Position numbers and translations under genes: made by a program
Notes under the pieces: model-generated
Databases searched by the model: none
What the model saw: the letters and a program-made list of their open reading frames with translations, nothing else
What the model was told of the DNA's origin: nothing
Origin: Agarophyton chilense
Taxonomy: Eukaryota; Rhodophyta; Florideophyceae; Gracilariales; Gracilariaceae
Length of the DNA: 64,000 nucleotides
Direction: 5' to 3'
NCBI GenBank assembly: GCA_030374765.1
Contig: JARGXX010000099.1
Coordinates: forward strand, 744,001 to 808,000
Shown here: positions 23,664 to 33,924 of the stretch, piece by piece
How positions within the stretch are numbered: the stretch's first letter is position 1
How the letters are laid out: the number at the start of each line of letters is the position of its first letter

Positions 23664-25745
23664 ATGCTTCCGCAGAGAGATAACCTCCCCTTACCTTCTA
23701 ATCTTTCTCAACTGTCCCCTTCGTGCTCAATAGGAAGGCGTGGCGTCCTCCGACATGGTGCCCGTGTTTCGGAGCGCAACGACGGCATTCGAAATACACC
23801 CCGAGTTTCTCAGGCTGTCTCCCATCGTCATACGGCGGCTTCCGTGGAGCGAGACTGTGCAGAGCGGCCTATTTACCAAGCACGCCTCGCATTTATGCAT
23901 CCCCCTCCAGTTTCTTCTCTTCCAGATGCATTTATTCCCGCAAACGACGATAATGGAGTGACGGCGTACAGATCGACGACGTACTTAGGTTTGCAGGGAC
24001 ACGGAACCCCCAATATTGATTCTTCACAGGGGCGACTGGATCAGAGACAAACGGCTGAACAGGTCGGATTGCTCCCATCATCACGCCAAGAGCAGAAAGG
24101 GACTACGATTCCTGGAATGGGTATCGATGTTCATCAAGAACTGACGACAAGACAGGAAAGACCGGCAAATCTGTCTACCAGTAGCCTCGCAAATATGGAC
24201 TACGATAATAAGTACACTACACCATCCGGAGATGTTCATGGTAGGGACGACAATGTACCTCACAGCCGTGACGACATTGTTCCCCCTGCTGAGTTCCGAA
24301 GGCATGCAGCAGAGCCGTACGTTCCAGGATATACACCTGATCAAATCCGGAGCACTGTAGTGAGAGGAAGAAGCATGAATGACTATGCGCACCATGGCTC
24401 CAGATTTCTACATGAGCTATCTTCTGTGATAGAAAAACATGCAAGCATCACCGGAATTGAGGGCTTGCAGAAAACCATACACGAAGAGCAGCAGAAACTC
24501 TTTCAGCTTGTGGAAGGTACCATACTAGAGGTTGAGGGGCTTAAAAATCTTGTCAGTGACCTATCAGAAACAATCAACACGGGACCAGCTAGGCAGTTTC
24601 CATCCCACACATTATCCGGAGCGTCTACGGAACTAACAGACGATCAGTGCGAAATTGCGCTCTGTGGAAATGTCAAACACTTCTTTTCTGAGAAACACGA
24701 CAAAAAGGTTCGCGAAGTCCTTTCGTTCTCCTGTACAGCAAGCCAGCTTGGCTGCCGCATCGTTGATGGCACCATCTTCTGTCCCATAGCGATTCTGTGG
24801 GGAAAAGCCATGAAAAAAGCCAAAGGAAGGAAAACGGGAAGCTATCTTGGCAACCTGATTGTGACAAAAATTAAAAGCACCGATTCGCAGCTTCACATGA
24901 TGTTCCCAGATCAGACAGCTTTTTTCGAGGAACTCTTTGTGCCTTCGATAGAGAGTTGCTGTGGGAAGCTGACTACCGAGATTATTTCACATGCCAGGGC
25001 GTTTTTCCAGGCAAAAGCGGAGAGGATTGGAGCACTGATCCGTGCGAATATCCAGAGCGTCCACGGCACCAGGAAATCGGAATTCATGAAAACATACACT
25101 GAGCACACACCTGCCATATCTCCGAAGTCCTACTTCGGCTCAGCCGAGAGCATCGACGAAGGGGCATACCGTGCCTCCTCCTCGTCGCCGATGGGCCTTC
25201 CTAGATTTGTCGCCGCTGTGAAGAAAACGTTTCGAGTCGGAGAAGCACCAGAAAATGTGGTAACGTTGCAACAATTGGCTTTCTGCAGCATGTAACTTGT
25301 GAGAGATTATACCTCAAGTGCCGTGCGACCTCTACTCTTCCAACTCGTCCCAGGCGGATGTGCAGCTCAGGTAGAGTATGAGGAGAAACAGAAGAGGATT
25401 GGTCTCAAGTGCGCGGCACTAGCAAACAGATTGATCGGAAGTAGCAACGCTCACGGATGGGAATGGGAGACAAGCGACTTCCGAATTGTGCATCACGAAG
25501 CACCGGGTGTGAATTGGCTTGGAAGAATGTGCAGTGAGCTTGATGAGAGGGCTATGTAATTGAGCGGCGATGCAGGTGAAGCCAAGAGAACAGAGACTCG
25601 ACAGGGATGGAGGGAAACGGTCGTGGACTTTGAAAATCGTGGGGATGCCCAAATGTCTTGCTCGGATGTCCACAAGGCGACCAGCTCAAAGGAGCTTGGG
25701 CCCTTCTCTTACAGCTTCTGTAATCACAACGAGTTCAATGTATAA
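23664..25745 (+). pseudogene. second transposon frame, unknown coiled-coil protein with two in-frame TAA
   Basis: From the ATG at 23664 the frame is open for 694 codons except TAA at 25293 and at 25557, each directly after ATG. The first 543 codons form the longest ORF in the repeat region. The N-terminal 230 residues are Ser/Pro/Arg-rich and look disordered. Residues about 250-310 (HELSSVIEKH to LVSDLSETIN) look like a coiled coil. The rest is mixed globular, with a CCGKL-helix part near 430. No known domain is recognised. Its place after the transposase suggests the second protein many CACTA-type elements carry. Alternatives are a captured host gene or introns removing the stops. Confidence 0.45.
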
Positions 25746-28017
25746 TTCTTGAGAAATTTCGTGATTTGGCAAGCTCTTTAAGTGTTTCGACAAGGCCGAT
25801 GAAGGCGTCGCCCGCCTTTTCCGGCCAGCGTTCCACCCATCCGCAACACAACGTTCGGGCTTGCGTTATTGAGTCGAGCACGTGTCTGAGAAGATCTGCC
25901 ATTGCTTGTCAACGTTATTTGAGGAGGGTTCTTCTCTGGAAGATTTGATGGTAATGTGAGTCGCTAGGACCAAGGGCACTGTGCGACGAAGCAATGGTTG
26001 TGTAGAGACCTTGCATGGCAGTTGATCGCAGCAAGATACCTGGGGCAGCTCGGAATGGTACTGAAACGATGTGAATCGGATGTAAGGTGCGTGCACGGCT
26101 TCTTTTGCGAAGGTTTGTATGTTTTTAATATCTTGTGCTTTCGCACGAGTTCACATGGACTCCTTGACATATGGTTAAAACGGGCGTCTATTGAACAGGC
26201 AGAAGGTGAGTTCGTATTGTATTTGCATGCCAATTTGCCATCAGAACGCTCCAGGAACCTGACCAATCCATGTGCTGACTTCAATGCGTTCTTCCGGATG
26301 CGGGTCAGACGAACCCCAGAACGTCTGTTGAAAATAAGTCTTCGTAAGTTTATACAAATACTTTCTTCGATTAGAAAGGTCTGAAATGGTTACTAACATG
26401 CTGTCTCAAAACTCCTGGTTGCGTGAACCATTCTCTCAATTTGGTTGTTTGGCTGCATTGTTCAATCATGCGCGCACATACTCAACTACAAGTTGGGGCC
26501 ACAGTGGGTTGGTCATAAACAGATCGATTGGTGAATATAATGAAGCGCAATACAGTTCTTGCGATTCTCGAAGTGTTTCGAGATGATTGTTGTTCTGAGA
26601 TACGTATCTGGTACCCGTCTTTTTGAGAGAATTTCTGGTGCTCGCTGTATGTTTTTCCTCAATAACTTGTCTTTCTCACTGCTAACGTTGCTTGCTTGCT
26701 GACATGATTACGTTTAGTCGGTTTTGATTTTAGGTGATACATTGGACACATCATGAGAGAAGGACTGAGGTAGTTCAAGACTGGATATTTCCTGGACAGT
26801 AGCGCATGGACACATTTATATATTGGGCACGAAAGGTAGCTCGAATAATTACTGCAAAGGAATGGAAGAAGCGGTTATTACGAGGAGATGCCCGTTTTAG
26901 CGTCGTCGTCATTGCAGAGATTTGGTCACAATCGCCGCGTACGTTGCAGCAAGATTTGGCGCGAGTGTGGACTGAAGTTGTGAAGTATATACTGCATAGA
27001 ATTTTGTGGCGTCTATACATAGAAGTCACAGAGTGGCATCGTGATAAGATTTGCCAGCCAGTGTGCGCAGCTCGGTAGCCCTGTGAAATATGATGGTCTG
27101 CTTATTCAGGTGTTAACAAGTTCAGCATTACGCGTTTTTTATAATATGTGAGAGCTGAGCAATGACGCCCCTTTTTTGTTGTTATAACTGAGATTGAAGA
27201 AATTGAGAGTCTCTCTTCATATAGGAAGAAGGAATTAAAAAAGGTATATGTTAAGCGGAAGAGACGTGATTGAAGATGCATTTGCCAACTTCTGGAGAGC
27301 GCAAAGATTTATGTTATATTTAAGTAATCATCAAGGAGCGATGCAGTGCAATCAATGTAAACTACGAGACCATTTGGTGCCATTTAAACCTGAGCGGGCC
27401 ATTTTTTGTGAGAACCGATCCGAAGAGCCCGTGAGATGGACCATCAGCTTTGCTTGTTTGATGCCTTTAATGCCTCTCCGCCCTGATTTCACATCATTCA
27501 AAACCGCCTCTACGGCGATTGTAGGGGCCTATTTGTGGCTTACTTGTGGGGAGAGTCCTGTAAAATAGGCCATGGCGCCAGACGTGCAAAGCTATGAGGA
27601 GTCGTGGCGTCAGGCGTTACTCCCGGCGCAGACATGGCAAAAACGCTGTACATGGCTGTACACGTGAAATCCCAAAATTTGCCATGTAGAGCAGAAAAGA
27701 AGAAAACAAACATATAAAGTATTCATCTTCATCGTGGAGGAAAACCTTAAGGAACCTAGTCAAACAGAGCTTAAATACTCCTTTATAAAACGATATACTT
27801 TTGGTGTAGCAACTTTAAGTTGTTGCGAAAAAAAACAACCAAATGTTTTTGGTTTCAAACTATCCAAAAAAACATGTCGAAAGGAAATATATCTTTCTGT
27901 CATCTAGTAACGCATACTTCAAATCTTGAGGCCATCAAAGGAAGAGTGTTTGGCAATATGTTCCAGTGATGCAGAGCTTGTAGAGGAATTATTGCTTAAT
28001 TACAGAGAAATAAAAAA
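25746..28017. other. right part of copy B, short frames only
   Basis: Plus-strand frames of 60-128 codons (25998-26384, 26806-27078, 27248-27568) are separated by stops and show no motif I recognise. They may be the 3' part of the element or nested insertions. Confidence 0.4.
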
Positions 28018-28071
28018 TGGCCTCATATGAGGCCAATTGACCTCACATGAGGCCATCGGTCGTATAGACAC
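28018..28071. repeat. right terminal repeat of copy B
   Basis: Perfect palindrome TGGCCTCATATGAGGCCA (28018-28035), AT spacer, palindrome TGACCTCACATGAGGCCA (28038-28055), then a 16-bp tip ending GACAC, then TA (28072-28073). Confidence 0.8.
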
Positions 28072-28073
28072 TA

Positions 28074-28940
28074 GTGCCCGGTATCTGCGTGTGGTAGTTC
28101 TGTACTTCTGCATGTACCAAGTTTATACCAACACTCTTCAGAAAAATCGGAGCGCCACGTGGTATCCCTACTCAAGATATGGCGTTTTGATTGTTGTCAA
28201 GGATTGCTCAAACAAACTACTGACTCGCACCTTGTAGTAGCAATTGCTAACTGTTACACACCATGGACTTACTTGAGGCTTGCACTTGCTTGTGGCTGGG
28301 CTATCTCAATGTTTCGCCAGTGTCCTTTTTCACACATTTCTCTCTGCTTCCTCAGCAACCCAAATCTGCTATCAGCAGGACTCTTTGGTAGGGTATTTCG
28401 AAAAGCCAGCGGAAGATCTGTCCTTTGAAATCATGATGGGCATTTCCAAAGAAGATTGGGATCCAGCGAAAGACCCCATAACCGTAGCCTCTGGTCACCC
28501 ATATCGCCAAAGCTGTCGCTGACGTGGCTACAAAGAACACAGCTCTAATGTGCCGGTATCCTCGATCAAACATGGTCAATATCAACCACAAGTGACGAGC
28601 TCTTTTATGTTTCTATACTTGACAGGGCTCTACATCTACCCTCTTGTTCGTGCAAATGCATTCTGCATCCCACCACCCCTTGAGTTCTGCGCTTCCTAGT
28701 TCGAAGCGATATTACAACTACCATTGAAAAGACAGAACCTCATCGACTGTTCAATAATCTATCGATGATTTGCTTCCTCTTCCCGAGATGGCTTTCTATG
28801 ACCAGCGAGACTGCTAATCTGATAGTCAAACCAAACCCGCGGCTTCATAATAAGCTTCCACTTGAACGTTTAGACGTTTCTTCTATGTAAGGCCTGCTCT
28901 ACGCACAAAAGAAAACCCACATAAAGCCAATGTCGTGCAA
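28074..28940. other. boundary between repeat region and gene island
   Basis: No supported gene. This is the 3' flank of the next minus-strand gene and marks the end of the transposon-rich half. Confidence 0.4.
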
Positions 28941-31082
28941 CTACTGATATCTCCAAGCACCGGTGACACTGTTCAAAAACGTTTGTTGTAATCCAGCTAT
29001 AAACGTTACATAGTCTGCGGTAGAAACGCTGAAGTCATCGTCTCGGGAACGGAAAATGATCACATTGCACGAGAACGCGTCCAAAGGTTGAAACCTTAGA
29101 CTGATTCGAAGCCTTGCGTCCGATGAATAAATTTTTTCACTTCTGAGTTTTTGAGCCCCACTTCTTCGCATGGCGACAAAGCAATCAAATTCTTTTCTCA
29201 TAACATCAGCGACAATGGTCAAGGTCTTTTGGGCAGATCGAGGGCTTGTGAATCTAGTGTCTGGCTCGGGTTTGTTTCTGAACAGCACTCGCTTCACGGA
29301 CTCAGTGACAGCCTTCACATCGTTTTTTATGCCGGCGCGGATTGGCGTCTTTTTCCGTGATTCTGTTGACCCGGGAGTGGGTGGCTGAGAGGGAGTCGAT
29401 AATACTAGATCCCTATCGACTTGTTGAGGAAGCTCACAACTCGACGAGCCGTCCTTTTCGGGGGAAAAATGAGTATCATAGTTAGCCGAGTCGGTTAAGA
29501 TGGTGTCAGACGAATCTACTATCGTTCTCGTTGTTGGCTCACTACTTCTTTGCCGCTCAAGTGTGGGATGGGGTGATAGCTTGTCTGAAATTTTGCGAAG
29601 GATCCGTCGCTCTTCGGCAGACAGAATTGCGCTATCAACTGGCGAGAGAGGCTCGTTCTCACCCGCTGCCTCCGCAACAAAGACTTGCGTTGCCCTTCCG
29701 ATCTCATCCATTTCAACAGGCCTCTGTTCCGTTGGATTAAAACAATTCTCGTTAGAATAGTCCACGCCTGAACAGTGTTTTCTACTCTGTCGCTGCGTTG
29801 GGGGTTTAAACCCCATCGGAGACGCTAAGTCTTTCACCGGCATTGACGGATGAAGGTCTCCACCGGGACCTTCTGTCCATTTTTCTGAATTCTCGATAGT
29901 GCGCCACAGCCACATCCCACCGTCTTCATCCTCTGTACTCCTCACAATTGACGTCCCAGGAGCTGTCATTAAAAACTTCGAGGGACTAAACTCTTCAACT
30001 TTTTCGTTACTTCGGTGCAGAATTTCTTCTACACCATCACGAGTACGTGGTTCGTTGGAACCAATCCACTCAAGCTCGTGAGCATCATCGCGAGCGGTGC
30101 TCAAACTTGTTCTGCGCTTGAGGTGGCCTTTCCTACCAAGGTTCAGATCTGGTTCGGCTGTAGCTTCAAATCCCAACGTTTTTGCTTCAGAGGATGATTC
30201 TGATTCCTCCCAGTCGATATCCTTGCCCTTTTCAACGATTTTCGTTGTGTATAGGGGCTTTCTGTCCGAGGAAACGGAAACCATGGTTTCTGTGAGCGAG
30301 AAATCCTTGGGGGTCTTCTGAACTTCTGTGCTTTGTATTGTATGAGCATGCCATACTCGAAATGGAAAACTCAATGTGCTCTTGAGAAACTGGTATAACT
30401 TGGCCAATGCTAATCCAATGAAATGATACATCCTTGCAAGCACATTTCCAAACGAAATCCCACGAGCGCCCGTTCCTTCAAATTTCTTCACCAAGGATCT
30501 CTCGTTATTGCGAGCATGTCTGATCGGTCTAGAATCAAGAACTGTAAACGTCTTGAAAGTACCGCAGTTCCTCAGGCTGGCCTTTGGAATGCGTGATCCG
30601 TCCTCGTTCCTCTGCACCAAGATATATTCCTCCCCTCTGCCATCTTCATCTCCAGTTCCACGATTTCGTTGCGCTTTGGGATATGGAAAAGGTACGGTGG
30701 CCGTAGATGAACTGTCCAAAGCGCAATTACAAACGTCATCGCCATGGTGCTGCAAACAAATCCCTGGACTGCCATAACATTTCAAAGATTTGGGAAGTTC
30801 TCCGTTTCGAATACGCGTTTTCTTATCATCGATATCACGTAAGGGCATTTTTTTGAGCCATGACTCTTTATCGCTGGAAGAATTTGCATCGGCATACCGT
30901 TCTGCGCTACTTCCCTTCCTCAAAAACTTTCTCAGGTCCACGTAGTTTGGTGCATGCGGACGGTCAAGAGGTAATGCGTCTTCTTCCGCGTCTGCAAATT
31001 TGGACATGTTCACGTCGTCTATTTCCTCCCTCGTAAGTGGGCCCCCCATTTGAGCGATTGTAGGGACTCCGGATCTCCACAT
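28941..31082 (-). CDS. large Ser/Glu-rich protein with KA1-like C-terminal domain
   Basis: The frame runs 732 codons back to a stop at 31140-31142. The first ATG is at 31082, giving 713 residues, which is the start chosen here; an upstream exon is possible. Residues 1 to about 590 are hydrophilic and probably disordered, with many Ser, Glu and Arg and no kinase motifs. The last about 110 residues (RFTSPRSAQ to the end) read like a KA1 domain. There is a helix with TIVADVM, a basic loop, a beta strand LRISLRF, then FRSRDDDF and a C-terminal amphipathic helix. KA1 domains bind acidic phospholipids and usually end kinases such as MARK/KCC4, so this would be a membrane-associated protein without a kinase. 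It lies upstream, in the same direction, of two other signalling-type genes. The domain call is by eye. Confidence 0.6.
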   Translation of the reverse strand: MWRSGVPTIAQMGGPLTREEIDDVNMSKFADAEEDALPLDRPHAPNYVDLRKFLRKGSSAERYADANSSSDKESWLKKMPLRDIDDKKTRIRNGELPKSLKCYGSPGICLQHHGDDVCNCALDSSSTATVPFPYPKAQRNRGTGDEDGRGEEYILVQRNEDGSRIPKASLRNCGTFKTFTVLDSRPIRHARNNERSLVKKFEGTGARGISFGNVLARMYHFIGLALAKLYQFLKSTLSFPFRVWHAHTIQSTEVQKTPKDFSLTETMVSVSSDRKPLYTTKIVEKGKDIDWEESESSSEAKTLGFEATAEPDLNLGRKGHLKRRTSLSTARDDAHELEWIGSNEPRTRDGVEEILHRSNEKVEEFSPSKFLMTAPGTSIVRSTEDEDGGMWLWRTIENSEKWTEGPGGDLHPSMPVKDLASPMGFKPPTQRQSRKHCSGVDYSNENCFNPTEQRPVEMDEIGRATQVFVAEAAGENEPLSPVDSAILSAEERRILRKISDKLSPHPTLERQRSSEPTTRTIVDSSDTILTDSANYDTHFSPEKDGSSSCELPQQVDRDLVLSTPSQPPTPGSTESRKKTPIRAGIKNDVKAVTESVKRVLFRNKPEPDTRFTSPRSAQKTLTIVADVMRKEFDCFVAMRRSGAQKLRSEKIYSSDARLRISLRFQPLDAFSCNVIIFRSRDDDFSVSTADYVTFIAGLQQTFLNSVTGAWRYQ

Positions 31083-31488
31083 CTTATTCTCGCAGTGTTC
31101 TTTTTCTTTGCTCTTCGATAGGCTCTGCAGGACACCCACTTAAGCAAGGAAAAGCTGACACTCAACCAGGAAGCAAAATTCCAATTCGCCGTGATCAAAT
31201 ATTACTTAGGTCGGATAACAGAGCCGCCATGGGTTAGGTTACCGTACTGGGATAGTACCGAAAGTATTGGGTACAAATTCATTTTAAACAAAGCGGGTTG
31301 CGCTCATTACAAGGGTTAACGCACATCACCGGTGTTGCAGGTAGCGTCTGCCGCGTTGGTTCTTTTCCTGATTGAGGTTCTGGAACGTAAGCAGTACATG
31401 GGTGGCTCCGGAAACAGACCGATGACGTCACCTTTTGCTTTGGTTTGTTAAATAACAACTATTAACGCTCTTAAGGCAAGTGTTACTC
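31083..31488. promoter_or_regulatory. spacer with CRE-like TGACGTCA
   Basis: 406 bp upstream of the KA1-like gene and downstream of the ARM gene. It contains TGACGTCA at 31423-31430, a perfect bZIP/CRE palindrome. Its use here is inference. Confidence 0.35.
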
Positions 31489-33924
31489 TTAGCTCTTTTT
31501 CCAGCGTGCACGAATGAAGCTTATTCTTGTCTTCCAGGACCGAGACTTCCGCGCATTGCGAAATGAAAGTATTCTACCTGAATTTTCCCTCTTCACATTC
31601 TCATGGCTGTGAGAAGCGTGTGCCGAGGAAAACACAGCTTCCTCCGGTGCCGCTAAGAACTCCAGAGTCAACTGTAATGCTTTAACCACCCTGCTCACCC
31701 TTCTGTGAAACAACAGTGCGTCTTTTAGACAGCCTACTATATTGTGCTCCATGGCGAGCTCTTTGGCTTCTGGCTCATTCTTCATCAACTCCGCGAGTGC
31801 ATCTGTAGCGATGTGAACAACCTTCGGGTCTTCCTTACGTCTTTGAAAGACATCGATCGTACTTTCTATCGCACCTATTCGACGCAAACGCTTTCTGGAC
31901 CCCGCACCGAAGGAGGCGAGAAAAGTACAAGCATAGCACGCATACCACCCCAGTCGGGCGCCTTCTACACCCGCAATATTGTTGGACGCTTCCATCAATG
32001 AGACAACTCTTTCCGCGATGCCTGATTGTAAAACTGCGGTTTCGCACTCTCGATCATTCCAGCGTGCGACAGCACGAATAAAGTTGCAGCATTGCACCAG
32101 GAATCGTGGCTCGCGATTGCGCAGCATGATGGTAGCTATAGCTTTCATACCGGAACTCAGTATGATACTTCGTCTTCCACTGGCATAGAAGGAGAAGGCT
32201 TGCAGCGCGTCGAGAATATCTTGCTCAAGCGCATCATCAGTGAAGAGCTCGGCGGTGCTGGAGACAGGATCTAAGGCGGCCACTTCAACAAGATATTCGG
32301 CGGCCCTCTGATTGTTGTCAGCAATGTAACGCACTGCTTTCAGAGAGGCGCGGGCGAGTTTAACGTCACGGAAGGTGCTGTTGTTCTGCGAGATTGCTCG
32401 GTACACAACGCCAGGACCGCCGAGCGTTGCAATAGCTGTCTGAGATTGTTGACTGGAGCGCGCCACGAGAGCAAGACATTCGCATCCAGCAGTCTGTACG
32501 GCAATGTGCGTTCGGTAATAAGTCAACAAATCGATGATGACCGAAGGGACGCCCATGCCGCGCAAACGATGGCTTACTCTGTCATCGCGATGGGCGGAAA
32601 GCGCGGAGATTGCATTGAAAAAGACAATACAGAGAGAAGAGTCAATTTTGCCGAACAGCAAAGCGGCAGATATGAACTGCTCAATACCACCTTCCTCGCA
32701 AAAGTCAAAGTATAAACGTTCATCTCGACAAACCGATTGGAGGAAGGAGCAGGCCTCAAGCGCGACGGCATGCGATTGTTGATGAGCAGCCAAAGTAGAT
32801 AGCACTGTGGAGTAGTTGGCGTCAGCAATGGAGGCGGCAATGAGGCCAAGGGCCTGTTTCCCTAATTGATGGGAGTCGGTTTCATGAGCGTGCGGTTGAA
32901 AGGACTGAGATGCGGTGTTGGGGAACGGGGGAGCGGGAGGTTTTGGTAAAAAAGTTCGATGCGATTGTGCAAGGGGGTGACTGTCGACGAGAATAACTGG
33001 TGGCTTTGAAGACTTGGGACGAAAGGACGCGGATGACATGGAGCTGGTAGCATCCTCTCCAGGTGCGCCATCAAGCGGAAGAGACGCGAGGTTAGCAGAA
33101 AGCAACTCAGGCTCGCCAAGAAGCGCCGCGGAAAGGCGGGGGTCGTGCGCATGTGCCTGAGCAGCACCATGCTCCAAGCTGCTCGTGGACGACGACGCGG
33201 TATGTATACACGGCAACGACGACAATGGCTGTGCAATTTCGGGCGGCAGCGCCAACGACTTGGCATGCACACGCGACGCAGCAGCCAAGTCGAGCTCGGC
33301 GGCGTGTGGAAGCGCAGTAGTCGCAGGCGCGTGTGGACGGGGCGGAGGAGGCATGAGCGCTACGGCGCGTGTGTGAAAGCGCGGCGGGACAGTGGATGCC
33401 ACGTCGTTCTCGCGCACCGTGCCATGGCGCATGTTCGGTGAACAGCGCTCGGGCGACGTCACCGGACTGCCGTCGAGCGGCGGTGGTGGTGGTGGTGGTG
33501 GGGACGAGGTCATCGCGGTAGACGGGGACAGCGCAGCTTCGCGCTGCATAGCGGCGGGGCGCGACGCGAGAGAGGCGTCGCACATGATGGCACGACGCGC
33601 CACCCACGCAGGCAGCTCATCTAGAGTGCTCAGACTGGCGCGCGTGGTGGCGCGGCTGTGCGTCACGTGGCAGGGCGAATTTTGGGCGCGTAACAACGTA
33701 TGCACACGCCGAAAGCGGTAATGGAGCGCGCCCTTGTTTGAGTTTGCGACGGTGGTGCGTCTGGCGTTGGGGCGTGCTATGTCGGAGTGCGATTCGCAGT
33801 CCGTGTCCGAGTCCGAGTTGGTGCCGGTGGACAGGATATCGGATATCATGCGCTGGCATTCGCCGCCTTCGGCGACACTGCCGCACTGCGCGTGAACGCT
33901 TCGTGCGCGACGAACGCTGTCCAT
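31489..33924 (-). CDS. armadillo-like repeat protein, kinase-less paralogue of the 36.6-40.9 kb gene
   Basis: 811 residues from the ATG at 33924; the frame is open a little further but only from a GTG. Residues 1 to about 350 are low-complexity: Ser, Pro, Ala and His rich, with an eight-proline run. From about 358 to 740 is an all-helical armadillo-like region, beginning GLIAASIADANYSTVL and including LFTDDALEQDILDALQAFS. The tail after 750 is basic. The helical region aligns without large gaps to the C-terminal part of the kinase gene 2.7 kb away, at roughly 70% identity in the best stretch by eye. It is probably a protein-interaction scaffold. The simplest history is tandem duplication followed by loss or gain of the kinase part. 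Confidence 0.8.
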   Translation of the reverse strand: MDSVRRARSVHAQCGSVAEGGECQRMISDILSTGTNSDSDTDCESHSDIARPNARRTTVANSNKGALHYRFRRVHTLLRAQNSPCHVTHSRATTRASLSTLDELPAWVARRAIMCDASLASRPAAMQREAALSPSTAMTSSPPPPPPPPLDGSPVTSPERCSPNMRHGTVRENDVASTVPPRFHTRAVALMPPPPRPHAPATTALPHAAELDLAAASRVHAKSLALPPEIAQPLSSLPCIHTASSSTSSLEHGAAQAHAHDPRLSAALLGEPELLSANLASLPLDGAPGEDATSSMSSASFRPKSSKPPVILVDSHPLAQSHRTFLPKPPAPPFPNTASQSFQPHAHETDSHQLGKQALGLIAASIADANYSTVLSTLAAHQQSHAVALEACSFLQSVCRDERLYFDFCEEGGIEQFISAALLFGKIDSSLCIVFFNAISALSAHRDDRVSHRLRGMGVPSVIIDLLTYYRTHIAVQTAGCECLALVARSSQQSQTAIATLGGPGVVYRAISQNNSTFRDVKLARASLKAVRYIADNNQRAAEYLVEVAALDPVSSTAELFTDDALEQDILDALQAFSFYASGRRSIILSSGMKAIATIMLRNREPRFLVQCCNFIRAVARWNDRECETAVLQSGIAERVVSLMEASNNIAGVEGARLGWYACYACTFLASFGAGSRKRLRRIGAIESTIDVFQRRKEDPKVVHIATDALAELMKNEPEAKELAMEHNIVGCLKDALLFHRRVSRVVKALQLTLEFLAAPEEAVFSSAHASHSHENVKRENSGRILSFRNARKSRSWKTRISFIRARWKKS

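Larger units (their letters stand above)
20361..28071 (+). mobile_element. palindrome-ended DNA transposon, copy B (7.7 kb) with two gene relics
   Basis: The left end at 20361 and right end at 28018-28071 match copy A in layout and orientation, and TA lies on each side (20359-20360, 28072-28073). The first gene relic, a Plavaka/CACTA-like transposase, starts about 390 bp inside the left tip. A second long frame follows at 23664-25745. The remaining 2.3 kb to the right tip holds only short frames. Plavaka/CACTA elements usually make 2-3-bp duplications and often begin CACTA. Here the tip could be read as CACTAGTG on the right, so the exact boundary and superfamily stay open. Confidence 0.6.

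Noticed and set aside
1..28000. CRISPR array or prokaryotic operons
   Set aside because: No regular direct repeats with unique spacers, and genes have introns and eukaryotic families.
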